A stretch of 59,414 nt of DNA from Phytobacter palmae (GCA_900112785.1 FONB01000021.1:1-59414), one strand, 5' to 3'; positions 43,979 to 53,449 are shown, numbered from the stretch's first letter. The notes: a model not told the origin generated them from the letters alone. Numbers and translations: made by a program.

Positions 43979-44012
43979 CCGTCTCCCCGCAATGCTGATG
44001 TTTGCAACAACT

Positions 44013-44039
44013 GGTGCGTCGCCTGACGCACCCTTTTTT
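44013..44039 (+). terminator. malM terminator
   Basis: GGTGCGTC-GCCT-GACGCACC followed by CTTTTTT, ending the malK-lamB-malM operon. Confidence 0.93.
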
Positions 44040-44157
44040 CCGGCGCAACGACGCTGTTGCATATCTGTTGCGCTTATGAAAACTGAATGAAGTTTCCCCG
44101 CCGAGGCAGCCTGTTCTGCGATACAATAATGTGACGTTATGTATTGGAGAGTAAGGC

Positions 44158-44655
44158 ATGTCACACCCCGCGCTTACGCAATTGCGTGCGCTGCGCTATT
44201 TTGACGCACTTCCCGCGCTCGATCCGCAGCAACTGGACTGGCTGTTGCTGGAAGATTCCATGACGAAACGTTTTGAGCAACAGGGTAAACAGGTGTCCGT
44301 GACGCTTATCCAGGAAGGATTTGTAACGTCCGATATGCTTGATGGCGAGCGCCATTTGTTGCCTGACGATTCGAGGTACTGGCTGCGGGAGATCCTGCTG
44401 TGCGCTGATGGCGAACCCTGGCTTGCCGGACGCACCGTCGTGCCGGAGTCGACCCTGACCGGTCCTGAACTTGCACTGCAGAAGTTGGGTACCACGCCGC
44501 TTGGGCGTTATCTCTTTACATCATCTACGCTGACACGAGATTTTATTGAAGTTGGTCGCTATGAGACGCTGTGGGGAAGACGCTCCCGCCTGCGCCTGGG
44601 AGGGAAACCTCTCCTGCTGACTGAACTGTTTTTGCCTGCGTCACCGCTGTACTAA
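44158..44655 (+). CDS. ubiC: Chorismate pyruvate-lyase
   Basis: A 165-residue enzyme converting chorismate to 4-hydroxybenzoate and pyruvate, the first step of ubiquinone synthesis. It matches E. coli UbiC, including [26 protein letters not shown] and [31 protein letters not shown]; the conserved Arg and Glu in these segments line the active site. ubiA follows after 11 bases in the same operon. Confidence 0.97.
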   Translation: MSHPALTQLRALRYFDALPALDPQQLDWLLLEDSMTKRFEQQGKQVSVTLIQEGFVTSDMLDGERHLLPDDSRYWLREILLCADGEPWLAGRTVVPESTLTGPELALQKLGTTPLGRYLFTSSTLTRDFIEVGRYETLWGRRSRLRLGGKPLLLTELFLPASPLY

Positions 44656-44666
44656 GAGGAAAAAAA

Positions 44667-45536
44667 ATGGAGTGGAGTCTCTCGCAGAATAAGCTGCTGG
44701 CTTTTCATCGACTCATGCGCACGGACAAGCCCATTGGTGCGCTGCTGCTGCTCTGGCCAACGCTGTGGGCGCTGTGGGTGGCAACGCCGGGCGTTCCTCC
44801 CCTGTGGATCCTGATGGTTTTTGTGGCAGGGGTCTGGCTGATGCGTGCGGCAGGCTGCGTGGTAAATGACTATGCGGACCGTAAATTTGACGGGCATGTG
44901 AAACGCACGGCCAATCGTCCGCTGCCCAGTGGGGCCGTCACGGAAAACGAAGCGCGGATACTGTTTGTGGTTTTGGTGGTGCTGGCATTTGCCTTGGTAT
45001 TAACGCTTAACACCATGACCATTCTGCTCTCCGTTGCGGCGCTTCTGCTTGCCTGGGTATATCCGTTTATGAAGCGGTATACCCATTTGCCACAGGTGGT
45101 GCTGGGGGCGGCATTTGGCTGGTCGATTCCGATGGCGTTTGCTGCGGTGAGCGAATCGGTGCCGCTGAGTTGCTGGATAATGTTTCTCGCCAATATTTTG
45201 TGGGCGGTGGCCTACGATACGCAGTACGCCATGGTTGATCGCGACGATGACCTGAAAATTGGCATCAAGTCGACCGCCATTCTGTTTGGTCGCCACGATA
45301 AGCTCATCATCGGCATTCTACAGGTGGCGGTCCTGGCGCTGATGGTGGCGATTGGTGCGCTCAATGGCTTAGGCTGGCACTTCTACTGGTCGGTCATTGT
45401 CGCGGGGGCGCTGTTTGCTTATCAGCAGAAGCTCATTGTGAATCGCGATCGTGACGCCTGTTTTAAAGCGTTTATGAATAATAACTACGTGGGGCTGGTA
45501 CTGTTTATCGGTCTGGCGACAAGTTACCTGGCGTAA
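44667..45536 (+). CDS. ubiA: 4-hydroxybenzoate octaprenyltransferase
   Basis: A 289-residue inner-membrane prenyltransferase attaching the polyprenyl tail to 4-hydroxybenzoate, the second ubiquinone step. Both Asp-rich motifs are present: [18 protein letters not shown] (first) and [20 protein letters not shown] (second), which bind Mg-diphosphate. Eight to nine helices are evident. It forms an operon with ubiC; AGAGG precedes the ATG. Confidence 0.97.
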   Translation: MEWSLSQNKLLAFHRLMRTDKPIGALLLLWPTLWALWVATPGVPPLWILMVFVAGVWLMRAAGCVVNDYADRKFDGHVKRTANRPLPSGAVTENEARILFVVLVVLAFALVLTLNTMTILLSVAALLLAWVYPFMKRYTHLPQVVLGAAFGWSIPMAFAAVSESVPLSCWIMFLANILWAVAYDTQYAMVDRDDDLKIGIKSTAILFGRHDKLIIGILQVAVLALMVAIGALNGLGWHFYWSVIVAGALFAYQQKLIVNRDRDACFKAFMNNNYVGLVLFIGLATSYLA

Positions 45537-45540
45537 GACG

Positions 45541-45640
45541 ATTTCCCGGATGCGGCGTTACCTTATCGGGGCTACCGTAAGCGCAAAGCTTCGTGTAGCC
45601 CCGATAAGCGAAGCGCATCGGGGAAGTTACCGGATGCGAT
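45541..45640. repeat. REP/BIME palindromes between ubiA and plsB
   Basis: GGATGCGGCGTTACCTTATC, ATCGGGGCTACCG, GTGTAGCCCCGATAAGCG and GCATCGGGGAAGTTACCGG form nested palindromes typical of enterobacterial REP units arranged head to tail and inverted, between two converging genes. Confidence 0.85.
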
Positions 45641-45643
45641 GCT

Positions 45644-48064
45644 TTACTCCGCCTGCGTCGCGCTCTCAATTGTCAAACGCACATCTGAGGTAATCAGCTC
45701 AGCTAAAAGCTGATATACCGCCAGCGTCTGTTCGGGCTCTGCATCTCCGGTATCACTGATATACCCTTCATCACGCAGCGTCAGCACCAGAGTACTGAAA
45801 ACTGCCTTATCGAAGAATTCCGGGGCATTGATACCGTGCAGAACAGACAGACGTTGCGCCAGAGTGCGGCTCTCTTTCTCCAGCGTGCTGCGGTTCATCG
45901 CCGGATTTGCGCTCAGCAACCAGAAAGTGATGGCATAACGTTGCAACGTTTCGCGCGCGCCAGCCGCCAGCAATTGCAGAGTGCGGGAATGTGCCGGATT
46001 GATATAGAGCTGGCCATCCTTCATGGTGATCAGCCCCTGGCGCAGCAATTCCTGCGCAAGATTTTCCAGCACGCCGGCCAGCTCTTCTTTTTCCCAACGC
46101 AAGAAAAGCTCAGCTTTCAGCATCGGGTAGAGCAGTTCCACATGGCGCAGCATTTCGTCCTGAGAGATATGACGATGCTGGGTGATAATGGCCGCCATCA
46201 GCGATGGCAACATCAGCATATGCGCAATGTTGTTGCGATAGTAGGTCATCAGTACCGCCTGCTCGCGCGGCAGAATGATGATGTCGCCAATCGTATCTTT
46301 CTCTACCTCGAACTTATTCATCTGCAGGGCGTGCTCAATAAGCGCGTCCGCACTGACGGTGGGTACCGTTATATCGGCCGCATAAGGCACATTGCGCATC
46401 AGGTTGAGGTAGCAGTTCAACTGCTCGGTAAGCTGTTCACGGGTCAATGAACGCTGGCGAGAAGCCAGAAGCGCGGTACAGCAGAGGTTCATCGCGTTTG
46501 CCGCGCCGGCATTGTTAATACGCACCATCAGATCAGCAGCAATCGCATTCACTGTCGGCGTCAGCCAGGCAGGACGGACAGCCTCTATGGGATCGATGGA
46601 CTCACGCCATTCCGGTACGCGATGGTTCAGATAGTTCATCAGCGGAATGGGTTCGCCAAAGTTGACATAGCCCTGACCGAGATTACGCAGCTTACTCAAA
46701 CCGCGTACCATCTGGGCAAAACCTTCTTTTTCTTTCGTCGCGCCGCGCAGTTCTTTGGCGTAGGTGCCAACTTCCATGACGTGCTCATAGCCAATGTAGA
46801 TTGGCACCAGCGTGATCGGACGCGTGCCTCCACGGAGCATAGCCTGAATCGTCATAGACAGCGTACCGGTCTTCGGATCCAACAGACGACCCGTACGAGA
46901 ACGCCCACCTTCAACAAAGTATTCTACTGAATAGCCGCGGTTAAACAGCTCACCCAGATACTCGCGGAAAACTGTCGAGTAGAGCTTGTTGCCCTTAAAG
47001 GTACGACGAATAAAAAACGCGCCCAGACGACGGAAAATAGGCCCCGCCGGCCAGAAGTTCAGGTTAATACCGGCAGCGATATGCGGCGGCACCAGCCCCT
47101 GATGATAGAGCACGTAGGAGAGCAGCAAATAGTCCATATGGCTGCGATGGCAGGGCACATAGACAATCTCATGACCATCATGGGCGAGCTGACGAACACG
47201 TTCCGCGTTATGCACATTAATGCCCTGGTACAGACGGTTCCAGGTAAAACCGAGGATACGGTCTGACAGACGGATCATCTCGTAAGAGAAGTTCGCCGCG
47301 ATCTCTTCCATCAGCGCAATTGCGTTTTGTTGCGCTTTATCATGGGAGATCTTCTTGCTGCGCGCTTCGTCTTCTACGGCGCGGGCGATGGCTTTAGAGG
47401 AGAGCAGCTTATTAAACAGGTCCTGACGGGCAGGTAAACGCGGCCCCACTGCGGCCAGGCGCTGACGGGCGAAGTGCATACGCGCTACGCGGGCCAGCTT
47501 TTGCGCAATGATTTTGTCCGTACCGTGCTCGGTTGCCATATGACGCAGCGAAACCGGCGGCGAGAAACGCACAAAGCTGTCGCGGCCAAGCCATGAGATC
47601 GCGAAAAACTTCTGAATACCGTTTAGCATACGCAGCGGCGGGTTGACCTCGCCCTTTTCGCGCCCGGGAGAACGACCGAACATCATCGACACAGGCACCA
47701 TCTGAACATCCAGATCGGGATGGCTGCGGTGCAGATCGAGATAGTCATGGAACAACTTGACCGACTCTTCTTTTGGCGTGTACCAGGTAAAGACGCGCGG
47801 TCCGCCGTGAATAAAGATATAACGCGGCAGCTCCGCTCCGTCGATTTCAAGCGGTTCGAGGGGGTCGGGCAAATCATGCGCCAGACATTGAGCGCGCAAG
47901 GTTAGCAAGTCTGCCTTCGAATTATAAGGCAAAACGTACATAATAGGGCGTGACGTATCGAGTCCTAATTCCTGGGCGGGTTCCGCCGGGATAGACTTGC
48001 TTTTTACCAGGACGCTTAATGGTAAATTAAGTAATTTGTAGTAAATTCGTGGCCAGCCGGACAT
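45644..48064 (-). CDS. plsB: Glycerol-3-phosphate acyltransferase PlsB
   Basis: An 806-residue inner-membrane enzyme making lysophosphatidic acid, the first step of phospholipid synthesis. The acyltransferase motif H-x4-D is [14 protein letters not shown], followed by [22 protein letters not shown] and [11 protein letters not shown]. The frame extends 11 residues upstream to 48097, but [13 protein letters not shown] at 48064 matches E. coli PlsB. Divergent from dgkA, which recycles phospholipid diacylglycerol. Confidence 0.96.
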   Translation of the reverse strand: MSGWPRIYYKLLNLPLSVLVKSKSIPAEPAQELGLDTSRPIMYVLPYNSKADLLTLRAQCLAHDLPDPLEPLEIDGAELPRYIFIHGGPRVFTWYTPKEESVKLFHDYLDLHRSHPDLDVQMVPVSMMFGRSPGREKGEVNPPLRMLNGIQKFFAISWLGRDSFVRFSPPVSLRHMATEHGTDKIIAQKLARVARMHFARQRLAAVGPRLPARQDLFNKLLSSKAIARAVEDEARSKKISHDKAQQNAIALMEEIAANFSYEMIRLSDRILGFTWNRLYQGINVHNAERVRQLAHDGHEIVYVPCHRSHMDYLLLSYVLYHQGLVPPHIAAGINLNFWPAGPIFRRLGAFFIRRTFKGNKLYSTVFREYLGELFNRGYSVEYFVEGGRSRTGRLLDPKTGTLSMTIQAMLRGGTRPITLVPIYIGYEHVMEVGTYAKELRGATKEKEGFAQMVRGLSKLRNLGQGYVNFGEPIPLMNYLNHRVPEWRESIDPIEAVRPAWLTPTVNAIAADLMVRINNAGAANAMNLCCTALLASRQRSLTREQLTEQLNCYLNLMRNVPYAADITVPTVSADALIEHALQMNKFEVEKDTIGDIIILPREQAVLMTYYRNNIAHMLMLPSLMAAIITQHRHISQDEMLRHVELLYPMLKAELFLRWEKEELAGVLENLAQELLRQGLITMKDGQLYINPAHSRTLQLLAAGARETLQRYAITFWLLSANPAMNRSTLEKESRTLAQRLSVLHGINAPEFFDKAVFSTLVLTLRDEGYISDTGDAEPEQTLAVYQLLAELITSDVRLTIESATQAE

Positions 48065-48194
48065 AAACGATGTAAAGCCTCTGGTTAATAATGCCATTGC
48101 GCGGCAAGAATATCAGAAAGTCCGCAGAATTTCTTTTCTACCTCTATAAGCTTACATATACATTGACGTTCATTACATAAAAAGGTTGTTTTTC

Positions 48195-48563
48195 ATGGCC
48201 AACAATACCACTGGAATTACCCGCATCATTAAAGCGGCAGGCTATTCATGGAAAGGGGTGCGCGCAGCGTGGATTAACGAAGCTGCTTTTCGTCAGGAAG
48301 GTGTTGCGGTCATTATTGCTATCATCATTGCGGCTTTTGTGGACGTTGACGCTATCACGCGTGTTCTGTTGATTGGTTCTGTCGTGCTGGTGATGATTGT
48401 GGAAATCCTCAATAGTGCGATTGAAGCGGTGGTTGACCGTATTGGGTCTGAATTTCACGAACTCTCAGGGCGTGCGAAGGACATGGGGTCTGCAGCCGTA
48501 CTAATGGCCATTCTTCTGGCACTGTTTACCTGGGTTTCTCTGCTGTGGGGCTATTTTCGATAA
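48195..48563 (+). CDS. dgkA: Diacylglycerol kinase DgkA
   Basis: A 122-residue trimeric inner-membrane kinase that phosphorylates diacylglycerol to phosphatidate. Three helices and the catalytic segment LVMIVEILNSAIEAVVDRIGSEFHELSGRAKDMGSAAV are conserved. Start ATG 48195 gives MANNTTGITRIIKAAG as in E. coli; the three upstream codons (MFF) lack a ribosome site. Confidence 0.97.
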   Translation: MANNTTGITRIIKAAGYSWKGVRAAWINEAAFRQEGVAVIIAIIIAAFVDVDAITRVLLIGSVVLVMIVEILNSAIEAVVDRIGSEFHELSGRAKDMGSAAVLMAILLALFTWVSLLWGYFR

Positions 48564-48626
48564 CGCTTCCAGAAATACGTTAAGACTACGCTTTTTGCTT
48601 AATTTTGGTTTCAAAATCACCTTTAG

Positions 48627-48663
48627 CTGTATATACTCACAGCATAACTGTATATACACCCAG
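48627..48663 (+). promoter_or_regulatory. Two SOS boxes upstream of lexA
   Basis: CTGTATATACTCACAG (48627-48642) and CTGTATATACACCCAG (48648-48663) both fit the LexA consensus CTGT-N8-ACAG, the second with one mismatch (CCAG). Their spacing is as in E. coli lexA and gives autorepression. Confidence 0.97.
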
Positions 48664-48671
48664 GGGGCGGA

Positions 48672-49286
48672 ATGAAAGCTTTAACGGCCAGGCAGCAAGA
48701 GGTGTTCGATCTTATTCGCGATCGAATCAACCAGACAGGTATGCCGCCGACGCGTGCGGAGATCGCGCAACAGTTGGGGTTCCGTTCCCCAAACGCGGCA
48801 GAGGAACACTTGAAAGCGCTTGCGCGTAAGGGCGTTATTGAGATTGTATCGGGTGCGTCTCGCGGTATTCGTCTGCTTCTTGAAGAAGAAGATGATGCTG
48901 GCTTACCGCTTATCGGGCGTGTCGCTGCTGGCGAACCTTTGCTGGCGCAACAGCATATCGAAGGACACTATCAGGTCGATCCCTCTCTCTTCAAACCTAA
49001 CGCTGATTTTCTGCTTCGTGTAAGCGGTATGTCGATGAAAGATATCGGCATCATGGATGGCGACCTGCTGGCTGTTCATAAAACTCAGGATGTTCGTAAC
49101 GGACAGGTTGTTGTGGCGCGTATTGACGATGAAGTGACGGTCAAACGCCTGAAAAAACAGGGCAATACTGTACAGCTATTGCCTGAAAACAGTGAGTTTT
49201 CCCCCATTGTGGTTAACCTGCGTGAGCAGAACTTCACTATTGAAGGGCTGGCGGTTGGCGTTATCCGCAATGGTGAATGGCTGTAA
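48672..49286 (+). CDS. lexA: SOS repressor LexA
   Basis: A 204-residue repressor of the SOS response, self-cleaving when RecA filaments form. Winged HTH at 1-70 ([26 protein letters not shown]); cleavage site Ala-Gly in [10 protein letters not shown]; catalytic Ser in [14 protein letters not shown] and Lys in [18 protein letters not shown]. Two residues longer than E. coli LexA, in the acidic linker before the cleavage site (EEEDDAGLP). GGGGGCGG precedes the ATG. dinF does not follow it. Confidence 0.98.
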   Translation: MKALTARQQEVFDLIRDRINQTGMPPTRAEIAQQLGFRSPNAAEEHLKALARKGVIEIVSGASRGIRLLLEEEDDAGLPLIGRVAAGEPLLAQQHIEGHYQVDPSLFKPNADFLLRVSGMSMKDIGIMDGDLLAVHKTQDVRNGQVVVARIDDEVTVKRLKKQGNTVQLLPENSEFSPIVVNLREQNFTIEGLAVGVIRNGEWL

Positions 49287-49449
49287 TATCCTTCTGATCC
49301 GTGGCGGCAATTCTGCTGTCACGGTTGCTTTCTTTTCCTGACAAAGCTTTAACTTTTTCTTTATCCCCCTGATCCCATTCAGTTTTGTTCTGCATATCTA
49401 TTCCGTTAATTTCCATTCTGGTGGTTAAAAATTCCGAATATAGATTCAT
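49261..49449 (-). CDS. Possible small gene antisense to the lexA 3' end
   Basis: A 62-codon frame in the space where dinF lies in E. coli. ATG 49449 has AAGGA with eight bases of spacing, better than chance. The product ([21 protein letters not shown]...) is charged, with no signal peptide or known motif, and its last 9 codons overlap lexA antisense. It could be a real small protein divergent from yjbJ or a fortuitous frame. Confidence 0.4.
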   Translation of the reverse strand: MNLYSEFLTTRMEINGIDMQNKTEWDQGDKEKVKALSGKESNRDSRIAATDQKDITAIHHCG

Positions 49450-49546
49450 GGCCGCTATCCTTAACTACAATAATTATCACGTTCAGGATATTTAGAGCGT
49501 AACGAAAGGAATAACGCTTTCCATGACCAACGATGAGGAGATGACA

Positions 49547-49756
49547 ATGAATAAAGACGAAGTCAGCGGCAACTGGAAACAGTTCAAAGGTAAAGCGAAA
49601 GAACAGTGGGGTAAATTGACCGACGATGATATGACTATCATCGAAGGTAAACGTGACCAACTGGTCGGTAAAATTCAGGAACGTTACGGCTATGCCAAAG
49701 ATCAGGCAGAAAAAGAAGTCGTCGACTGGGAAACGCGGAATGATTACCGCTGGTAG
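49547..49756 (+). CDS. yjbJ: YjbJ, CsbD-family stress protein
   Basis: A 69-residue hydrophilic protein of the CsbD family, matching E. coli YjbJ (MNKDEVSGNWKQFKGKAKEQWGKLTDDDMTIIEGKRDQLVGKIQERYGY...). It is abundant in stationary phase and stress in E. coli; role unknown. ATG 49547 lies after GATGAGGAGATGACA, a strong ribosome site. The frame opens earlier at 49523 without advantage. Confidence 0.95.
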   Translation: MNKDEVSGNWKQFKGKAKEQWGKLTDDDMTIIEGKRDQLVGKIQERYGYAKDQAEKEVVDWETRNDYRW

Positions 49757-49852
49757 CCTTCACATCCCCCTCAATGTGTAGACCCTCATGGCTACCCTGC
49801 CCGAACGGTACATGGATGTACCACCCTCAAATGGCTTATCTGCTTAAAAGAG

Positions 49853-49880
49853 AAAATCGCGACTAGCGCGATTTTTTTTT
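49853..49880. terminator. Bidirectional terminator between yjbJ and zur
   Basis: AAAATCGCG-ACTAG-CGCGATTTT followed by more Ts on the + strand and preceded by A residues that become Ts on the minus strand. The zur stop codon is inside the stem. Confidence 0.85.
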
Positions 49881-50378
49881 CAACTGAATCGTGTGGTCAT
49901 GATGGCATTCGCCCGGATGTCGGCACGCTTCAACCTCAGCGCAATCAGCGCATAATCCATGGGCTTCAATAACATTATGGCGCAGCGCAAAACCGCGTTT
50001 TGCCGCCAGCGCATGCATAATATCTTCCACGCCCTCCGCCTGTTCTTCTTTTACCACGCCACAACGGTCACAGATAAACATCGCAGAAGTGTGCGTCGGT
50101 TGATCGAAAAGATGGCAAAGCACATAGCTGTTCGTGGACTCCACTTTATGCACAAAGCCTTGTTCTAAAAGAAAATCAAGCGCGCGATAAACGGTAGGGG
50201 GTTTAGCTTGAGGCTCTGCCTCACGCAGAAGGTCGAGCAGATCGTAAGCGCTGATGGCCCCCTGTTGCAGACTCATCAGGCGTAACACTTCGAGGCGCTG
50301 GGGAGTCAGGCGCACATTCCGTTGCACACACAGTTTTTCGGCCTGCGCGAGCATCTCTTGCGAAGTGGACTTATCCAT
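49863..50378 (-). CDS. zur: Zinc uptake regulator Zur
   Basis: A 171-residue Fur-family repressor of zinc uptake genes. The HTH covers RLTPQRLEVLRLMSLQQGAISAYDLLDLLREAEPQAKPPTVYRALDFLLEQGFVHKV; the zinc sites are CHLFDQPTHTSAMFICDRCGVV, HNVIEAHGLCADC and the His-rich end CHHDH. The frame is open 31 codons upstream, but ATG 50378 (MDKSTSQEML) fits E. coli. Convergent with yjbJ. Confidence 0.97.
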   Translation of the reverse strand: MDKSTSQEMLAQAEKLCVQRNVRLTPQRLEVLRLMSLQQGAISAYDLLDLLREAEPQAKPPTVYRALDFLLEQGFVHKVESTNSYVLCHLFDQPTHTSAMFICDRCGVVKEEQAEGVEDIMHALAAKRGFALRHNVIEAHGLCADCAEVEACRHPGECHHDHTIQLKKKSR

Positions 50379-50650
50379 AGGCGTTCTCTCATGAAATAGC
50401 GATATAAGCCTCCACTTTATCATGTTCTGTACTAAACGCCGAGATCGCGACCGCGCCTTCACCTTTCGCAATCGCCATGTGTCTTCTATAAATATTGATG
50501 GTCACTTCATATAACAACATCTTCTGTAACTTTTTATTACATTCAGTAGAAATAGGATATTTTTTGGATGTTATTCGCAGCAATAGAGCTTCCCTGTCCA
50601 TGTCACAACTAGCAGGGGCATAAAACTCATTTAATTACGAGACGCATACT

Positions 50651-51967
50651 GTGAAAAACAATCTTAAACTTTCGGTGGTCGCTATCGCTGTCTCCTTTTT
50701 CCTGGCAAATCAAGCCGGAGCAGCAAATACCTGGGCAGAGGCACGTAATGATGCAATGGGGGGAACAGGTGTTGCCTCCGCAAATTACGGCAGTGGTGCA
50801 TTTATTAACCCGGCGTTGCTGGCAAAGGCGAAACCGGAAGACAATGTTACGGTCATCTTACCGAGCGTTGGCGCGCAGATAACCGATGAGGATAACCTGC
50901 GTGATGAAATTGATGATATCAGCGATAAAATCGATTATTACAAGGACACGGTTAATAAGCTCACACTGCGGGAAGTGCTGCTAAACCCCGTTGGCACTGT
51001 TGATCAGTTCCAGATGGCAGCAAAAGATCTTGCGGATTCGCTTGATTATCTGGATGGCAAAACGGCGAGCGCGAATGCCGGGGCCGGTATCGCCGTCACT
51101 ATTCCTAATGACGTGTTATCTGTTGCCTTTGTGACCAAAGGCTACGCACATGCCCGCGTCAATTCGAATATTGATCAAAACGATATCACCTACCTTCGCA
51201 GCATTCAGAACAGTGATACGGTAGCTACGGGAGTCGCCCTTGGGGCTGTTCTCTCTCCTAATGGCTCGGATGAGATCACAAAAAACCTTAACTCCACAGC
51301 GTCAGGCCGTGCGGCCATCATTACGGATTTTGGTATCGCAATGGCACATCAATTTGACGTGGGCGGTGTTCCTCTCTCCGTTGGCGTTACGCCAAAACTG
51401 CAAAAGTCGTGGATCTATAACTACACCACGTCGATTTATGATTACGATAAAAACGAATGGAACAACAGTAAGTACCGCAAGGATGACACGGGCTTTAACA
51501 TTGATGTTGGCCTGGCGGCGGATTTAACAGATAACGTCACCCTGGGTCTGAGTGGACAAAACCTGGTCTCGCGTAATATCGATACCAAAGATGTTTTTGT
51601 TACCAATGGCAGAACTGGTGAGGTTAAAAACTATAAAGATACCTACCAGATCAGCCCCCTGGTTACCGCTGGAGCGGCGTGGCATAACGATCTGCTGACG
51701 CTGAGCGCTGATGGTGATCTGACGGAAACCAAAGGCTTTAAGAGCGAGAAAAATTCGCAGTTCGTTGGCGTCGGTGCGGAGGTTCGTCCACTGAGTTGGC
51801 TGGCGGTTCGTGCCGGTTACCGTGCCGATGTGAAAGGTGATGAAAGTAATGTCTTCACCGGCGGCGTCGGTTTTGCACCCTTTAACCGTGTGCACGTGGA
51901 TTTAATGGGTTTAGTGGGTGAGAACAAAACCTGGGGGGCCGGTGCGCAGTTAAGTATGACATTCTGA
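50651..51967 (+). CDS. TraF-like outer-membrane beta-barrel protein
   Basis: A 438-residue secreted protein with signal peptide MKNNLKLSVVAIAVSFFLANQAGA. NTWAEARNDAMGGTGVASANYGSGAFINPALLAK resembles the N-terminal hatch of FadL/TraF_2-type barrels, and the rest alternates short strands ending MTF, a porin-like C-terminal phenylalanine. It is annotated as conjugal-transfer TraF family in relatives, although no conjugation gene is near. Starts at GTG 50651 with a weak ribosome site. Terminator follows. Confidence 0.8.
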   Translation: MKNNLKLSVVAIAVSFFLANQAGAANTWAEARNDAMGGTGVASANYGSGAFINPALLAKAKPEDNVTVILPSVGAQITDEDNLRDEIDDISDKIDYYKDTVNKLTLREVLLNPVGTVDQFQMAAKDLADSLDYLDGKTASANAGAGIAVTIPNDVLSVAFVTKGYAHARVNSNIDQNDITYLRSIQNSDTVATGVALGAVLSPNGSDEITKNLNSTASGRAAIITDFGIAMAHQFDVGGVPLSVGVTPKLQKSWIYNYTTSIYDYDKNEWNNSKYRKDDTGFNIDVGLAADLTDNVTLGLSGQNLVSRNIDTKDVFVTNGRTGEVKNYKDTYQISPLVTAGAAWHNDLLTLSADGDLTETKGFKSEKNSQFVGVGAEVRPLSWLAVRAGYRADVKGDESNVFTGGVGFAPFNRVHVDLMGLVGENKTWGAGAQLSMTF

Positions 51968-51973
51968 TGCACC

Positions 51974-52001
51974 ACCGGAGGCCTTGCGCCTCCGGTTTTT
52001 C
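51974..52001 (+). terminator. Terminator after the TraF-like gene
   Basis: CCGGAGGC-CTT-GCGCCTCCGG then TTTTTCTTT: strong intrinsic terminator at the end of the chromosomal backbone before dusA. Confidence 0.93.
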
Positions 52002-52050
52002 TTTGTGCTATAGTAGCGCCCCTTTTTGACCTAAAGCTTATTTATTCGCC

Positions 52051-52155
52051 ATGTCGCCAGAAAATCAGCCTGCTGCTTATCCTGCTCACCGTTTCTCCAT
52101 CGCGCCGATGCTCGATAGGATGGATAGATTAGTAATATCAATAAATTATATTTAA
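52051..52155 (+). pseudogene. dusA: dusA 5' fragment, cut by prophage integration
   Basis: The first 22 codons, MSPENQPAAYPAHRFSIAPMLD, match the N-terminus of tRNA-dihydrouridine synthase A (known motif RFSVAPMLDWTDRH). The sequence then changes to phage DNA and gives a short hybrid ending at TAA 52155 (RMDRLVISINYI). The rest of dusA is displaced by the prophage. In related insertions the far phage end restores a working start, so tRNA modification need not be lost. Confidence 0.9.
52101..52130 (+). other. Prophage left attachment site (attL) in dusA
   Basis: The codons for SIAPMLD...D at CGCGCCGATGCTCGAT mark the switch from bacterial to phage sequence; the intact gene would read on to TGGACGGA-like bases, whereas here GGATGGATAG follows. 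The PMLDWTDR segment of dusA is a known integrase target. Exact core limits need the attR end. Confidence 0.8.
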
Positions 52156-52409
52156 TATGGGTGCCTATTGGGAACCCGTTACTCTACTTTGATCTCATTA
52201 ATATCTATCTATATCTCACTATTTCTATTCACATCATGTTGACCAGCCATAACCGCAGCTATAGACTGAATTAGCGGAAAGCTAAAGGCTCATTTTAGAG
52301 TGTTGCTCAAGTTAGTTATCAATTTCATTCAAAATGTGAACTTGAGATCCCGTTTCAACAGTTGTCTCAAGTTAGACACAATTTCAGTAATAGATTCAGA
52401 GGCTTTATT
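52156..52409 (+). promoter_or_regulatory. Prophage edge and Panacea operon control region
   Basis: AT-rich, no gene. It carries a direct repeat of CTCAAGTTAG at 52306-52315 and 52366-52375, each followed by an AT stretch with CAATTT, and an inverted copy AACTTGAG at 52339-52346. Regularly placed copies before a toxin-antitoxin operon suggest an autoregulatory operator. Confidence 0.6.
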
Positions 52410-52982
52410 ATGTTTTGCGAAGAAAAAGTAGCTCAAATGGCTGCATACCTGCTGCTTAAACGCGGTGGGCGCATGGCATATCTGAAATTGATGAAATTGC
52501 TCTATCTCTCAAACAGAAAATCAATTCTTAAGCATGGACGAATGATAGGGGAGGATAGTCTCTACTCCATGAAGTTCGGCCCTGTCATGTCAAATACTCT
52601 GAATTTAATTCGCGGGAAAGCCGATGGGTTTGGTGAATGCTGGTACGATCTTATCGAAACAAAGGGGCATGACGTTATGTTGAGGAAAGACCCTCGACAA
52701 ATGGATGCCGATGATTTTTTTGATGAGTTAAGCAGAGCAGATCTCCGTATCTTGGATGAGGTTTACTCACAGTTTGGTCATATGAACAGATTTGATTTAG
52801 CCAATATGACCCACCTTAAGAGCATCTGCCCCGAGTGGCATGATCCAGGAAGCTCCAGAATTCCTATTAACCTGAAAGAAATGCTTCTTCATGAAGGGAA
52901 GGACGAAGCTGAAGCAGATAGCATCATTCAAAGTATGGATGAATCTCAGCAGCTTAAGGCCTTTTCATCGCAACTATCATGA
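52410..52982 (+). CDS. Panacea-domain antitoxin
   Basis: A 190-residue protein of the Panacea (formerly DUF4065, SocA-like) family. The N-terminal helical module CEEKVAQMAAYLLLKRGGRMAYLKLMKLLYLSNRKSIL and SLYSMKFGPVMSNTLNLIRG are its hallmarks; a shorter variable tail (KEMLLHEGKDEAEADSIIQSMDES) follows. Panacea proteins neutralise diverse toxins encoded next door. ATG 52410 with GAGG before it is chosen; the frame opens upstream at 52362. It overlaps the next gene by four bases (ATGA). Confidence 0.87.
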   Translation: MFCEEKVAQMAAYLLLKRGGRMAYLKLMKLLYLSNRKSILKHGRMIGEDSLYSMKFGPVMSNTLNLIRGKADGFGECWYDLIETKGHDVMLRKDPRQMDADDFFDELSRADLRILDEVYSQFGHMNRFDLANMTHLKSICPEWHDPGSSRIPINLKEMLLHEGKDEAEADSIIQSMDESQQLKAFSSQLS

Positions 52983-53413
52983 CACAATACCAGCCCTACA
53001 GGAAAGGAACTGTTCTGGCTCCTACCGGGCCATGCAAACATCTGCATGTGATATGTAACGACCCAGTTTATTACCCGGTAAATGATTGTTATTGCGTTTT
53101 AGTTGTCAATATCTCAAGCATTAAAGAAGGCGTTCCACATGACGATGCGTGCATTTTAAACGCAGGCGATCATCGTTTCATAAAGCATCCAAGTTATGTT
53201 GTGTATGCAGAGGCTATTATCTGGCGTGTTGATAATATGGTCAAAAAACAGACGACTGGTGAATTAACTATTCACGACGACATGCCGGAAGCAACATTTG
53301 CAAGAATCCTTGACGGTTTTGATATTTCAGATGAAGTAAAACCTAAGAATTTGAAATTTAAAAATAATTATTGCGTCCCGGATGCTGGTGATGAACAATT
53401 AACCGGATCGTAG
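52979..53413 (+). CDS. Probable toxin partner of the Panacea antitoxin
   Basis: A 144-residue protein starting in the ATGA overlap of the Panacea gene. It has no signal or membrane segment. YRKGTVLAPTGPCKHLHVICNDP, CYCVLVVNISSIKE and DACILNAGDHRFIKHPSYVVYAEA look like the small-barrel pattern of MazF/PemK-type RNases (K-G-x-V-L start, S-H/DH), but the similarity is weak and I do not assign the family. Role as toxin is inferred from position. Confidence 0.6.
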   Translation: MTQYQPYRKGTVLAPTGPCKHLHVICNDPVYYPVNDCYCVLVVNISSIKEGVPHDDACILNAGDHRFIKHPSYVVYAEAIIWRVDNMVKKQTTGELTIHDDMPEATFARILDGFDISDEVKPKNLKFKNNYCVPDAGDEQLTGS

Positions 53414-53414
53414 A

Positions 53415-53442
53415 AAAACCCGACAACTGACGGGTTTTCTTT
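53415..53442 (+). terminator. Terminator of the toxin-antitoxin pair
   Basis: AAAACCCG-ACAACTGA-CGGGTTTTCTTTTTT follows the toxin stop; its minus-strand side also has A/T context, so it may serve the converging PrtN-like gene too. Confidence 0.85.
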
Positions 53443-53449
53443 TTTATTG

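Noticed and set aside
50651-51967. FadL fatty-acid transporter
   Set aside because: The N-terminus recalls FadL-type barrels, but the body lacks FadL hallmarks and fits the TraF-like family better.
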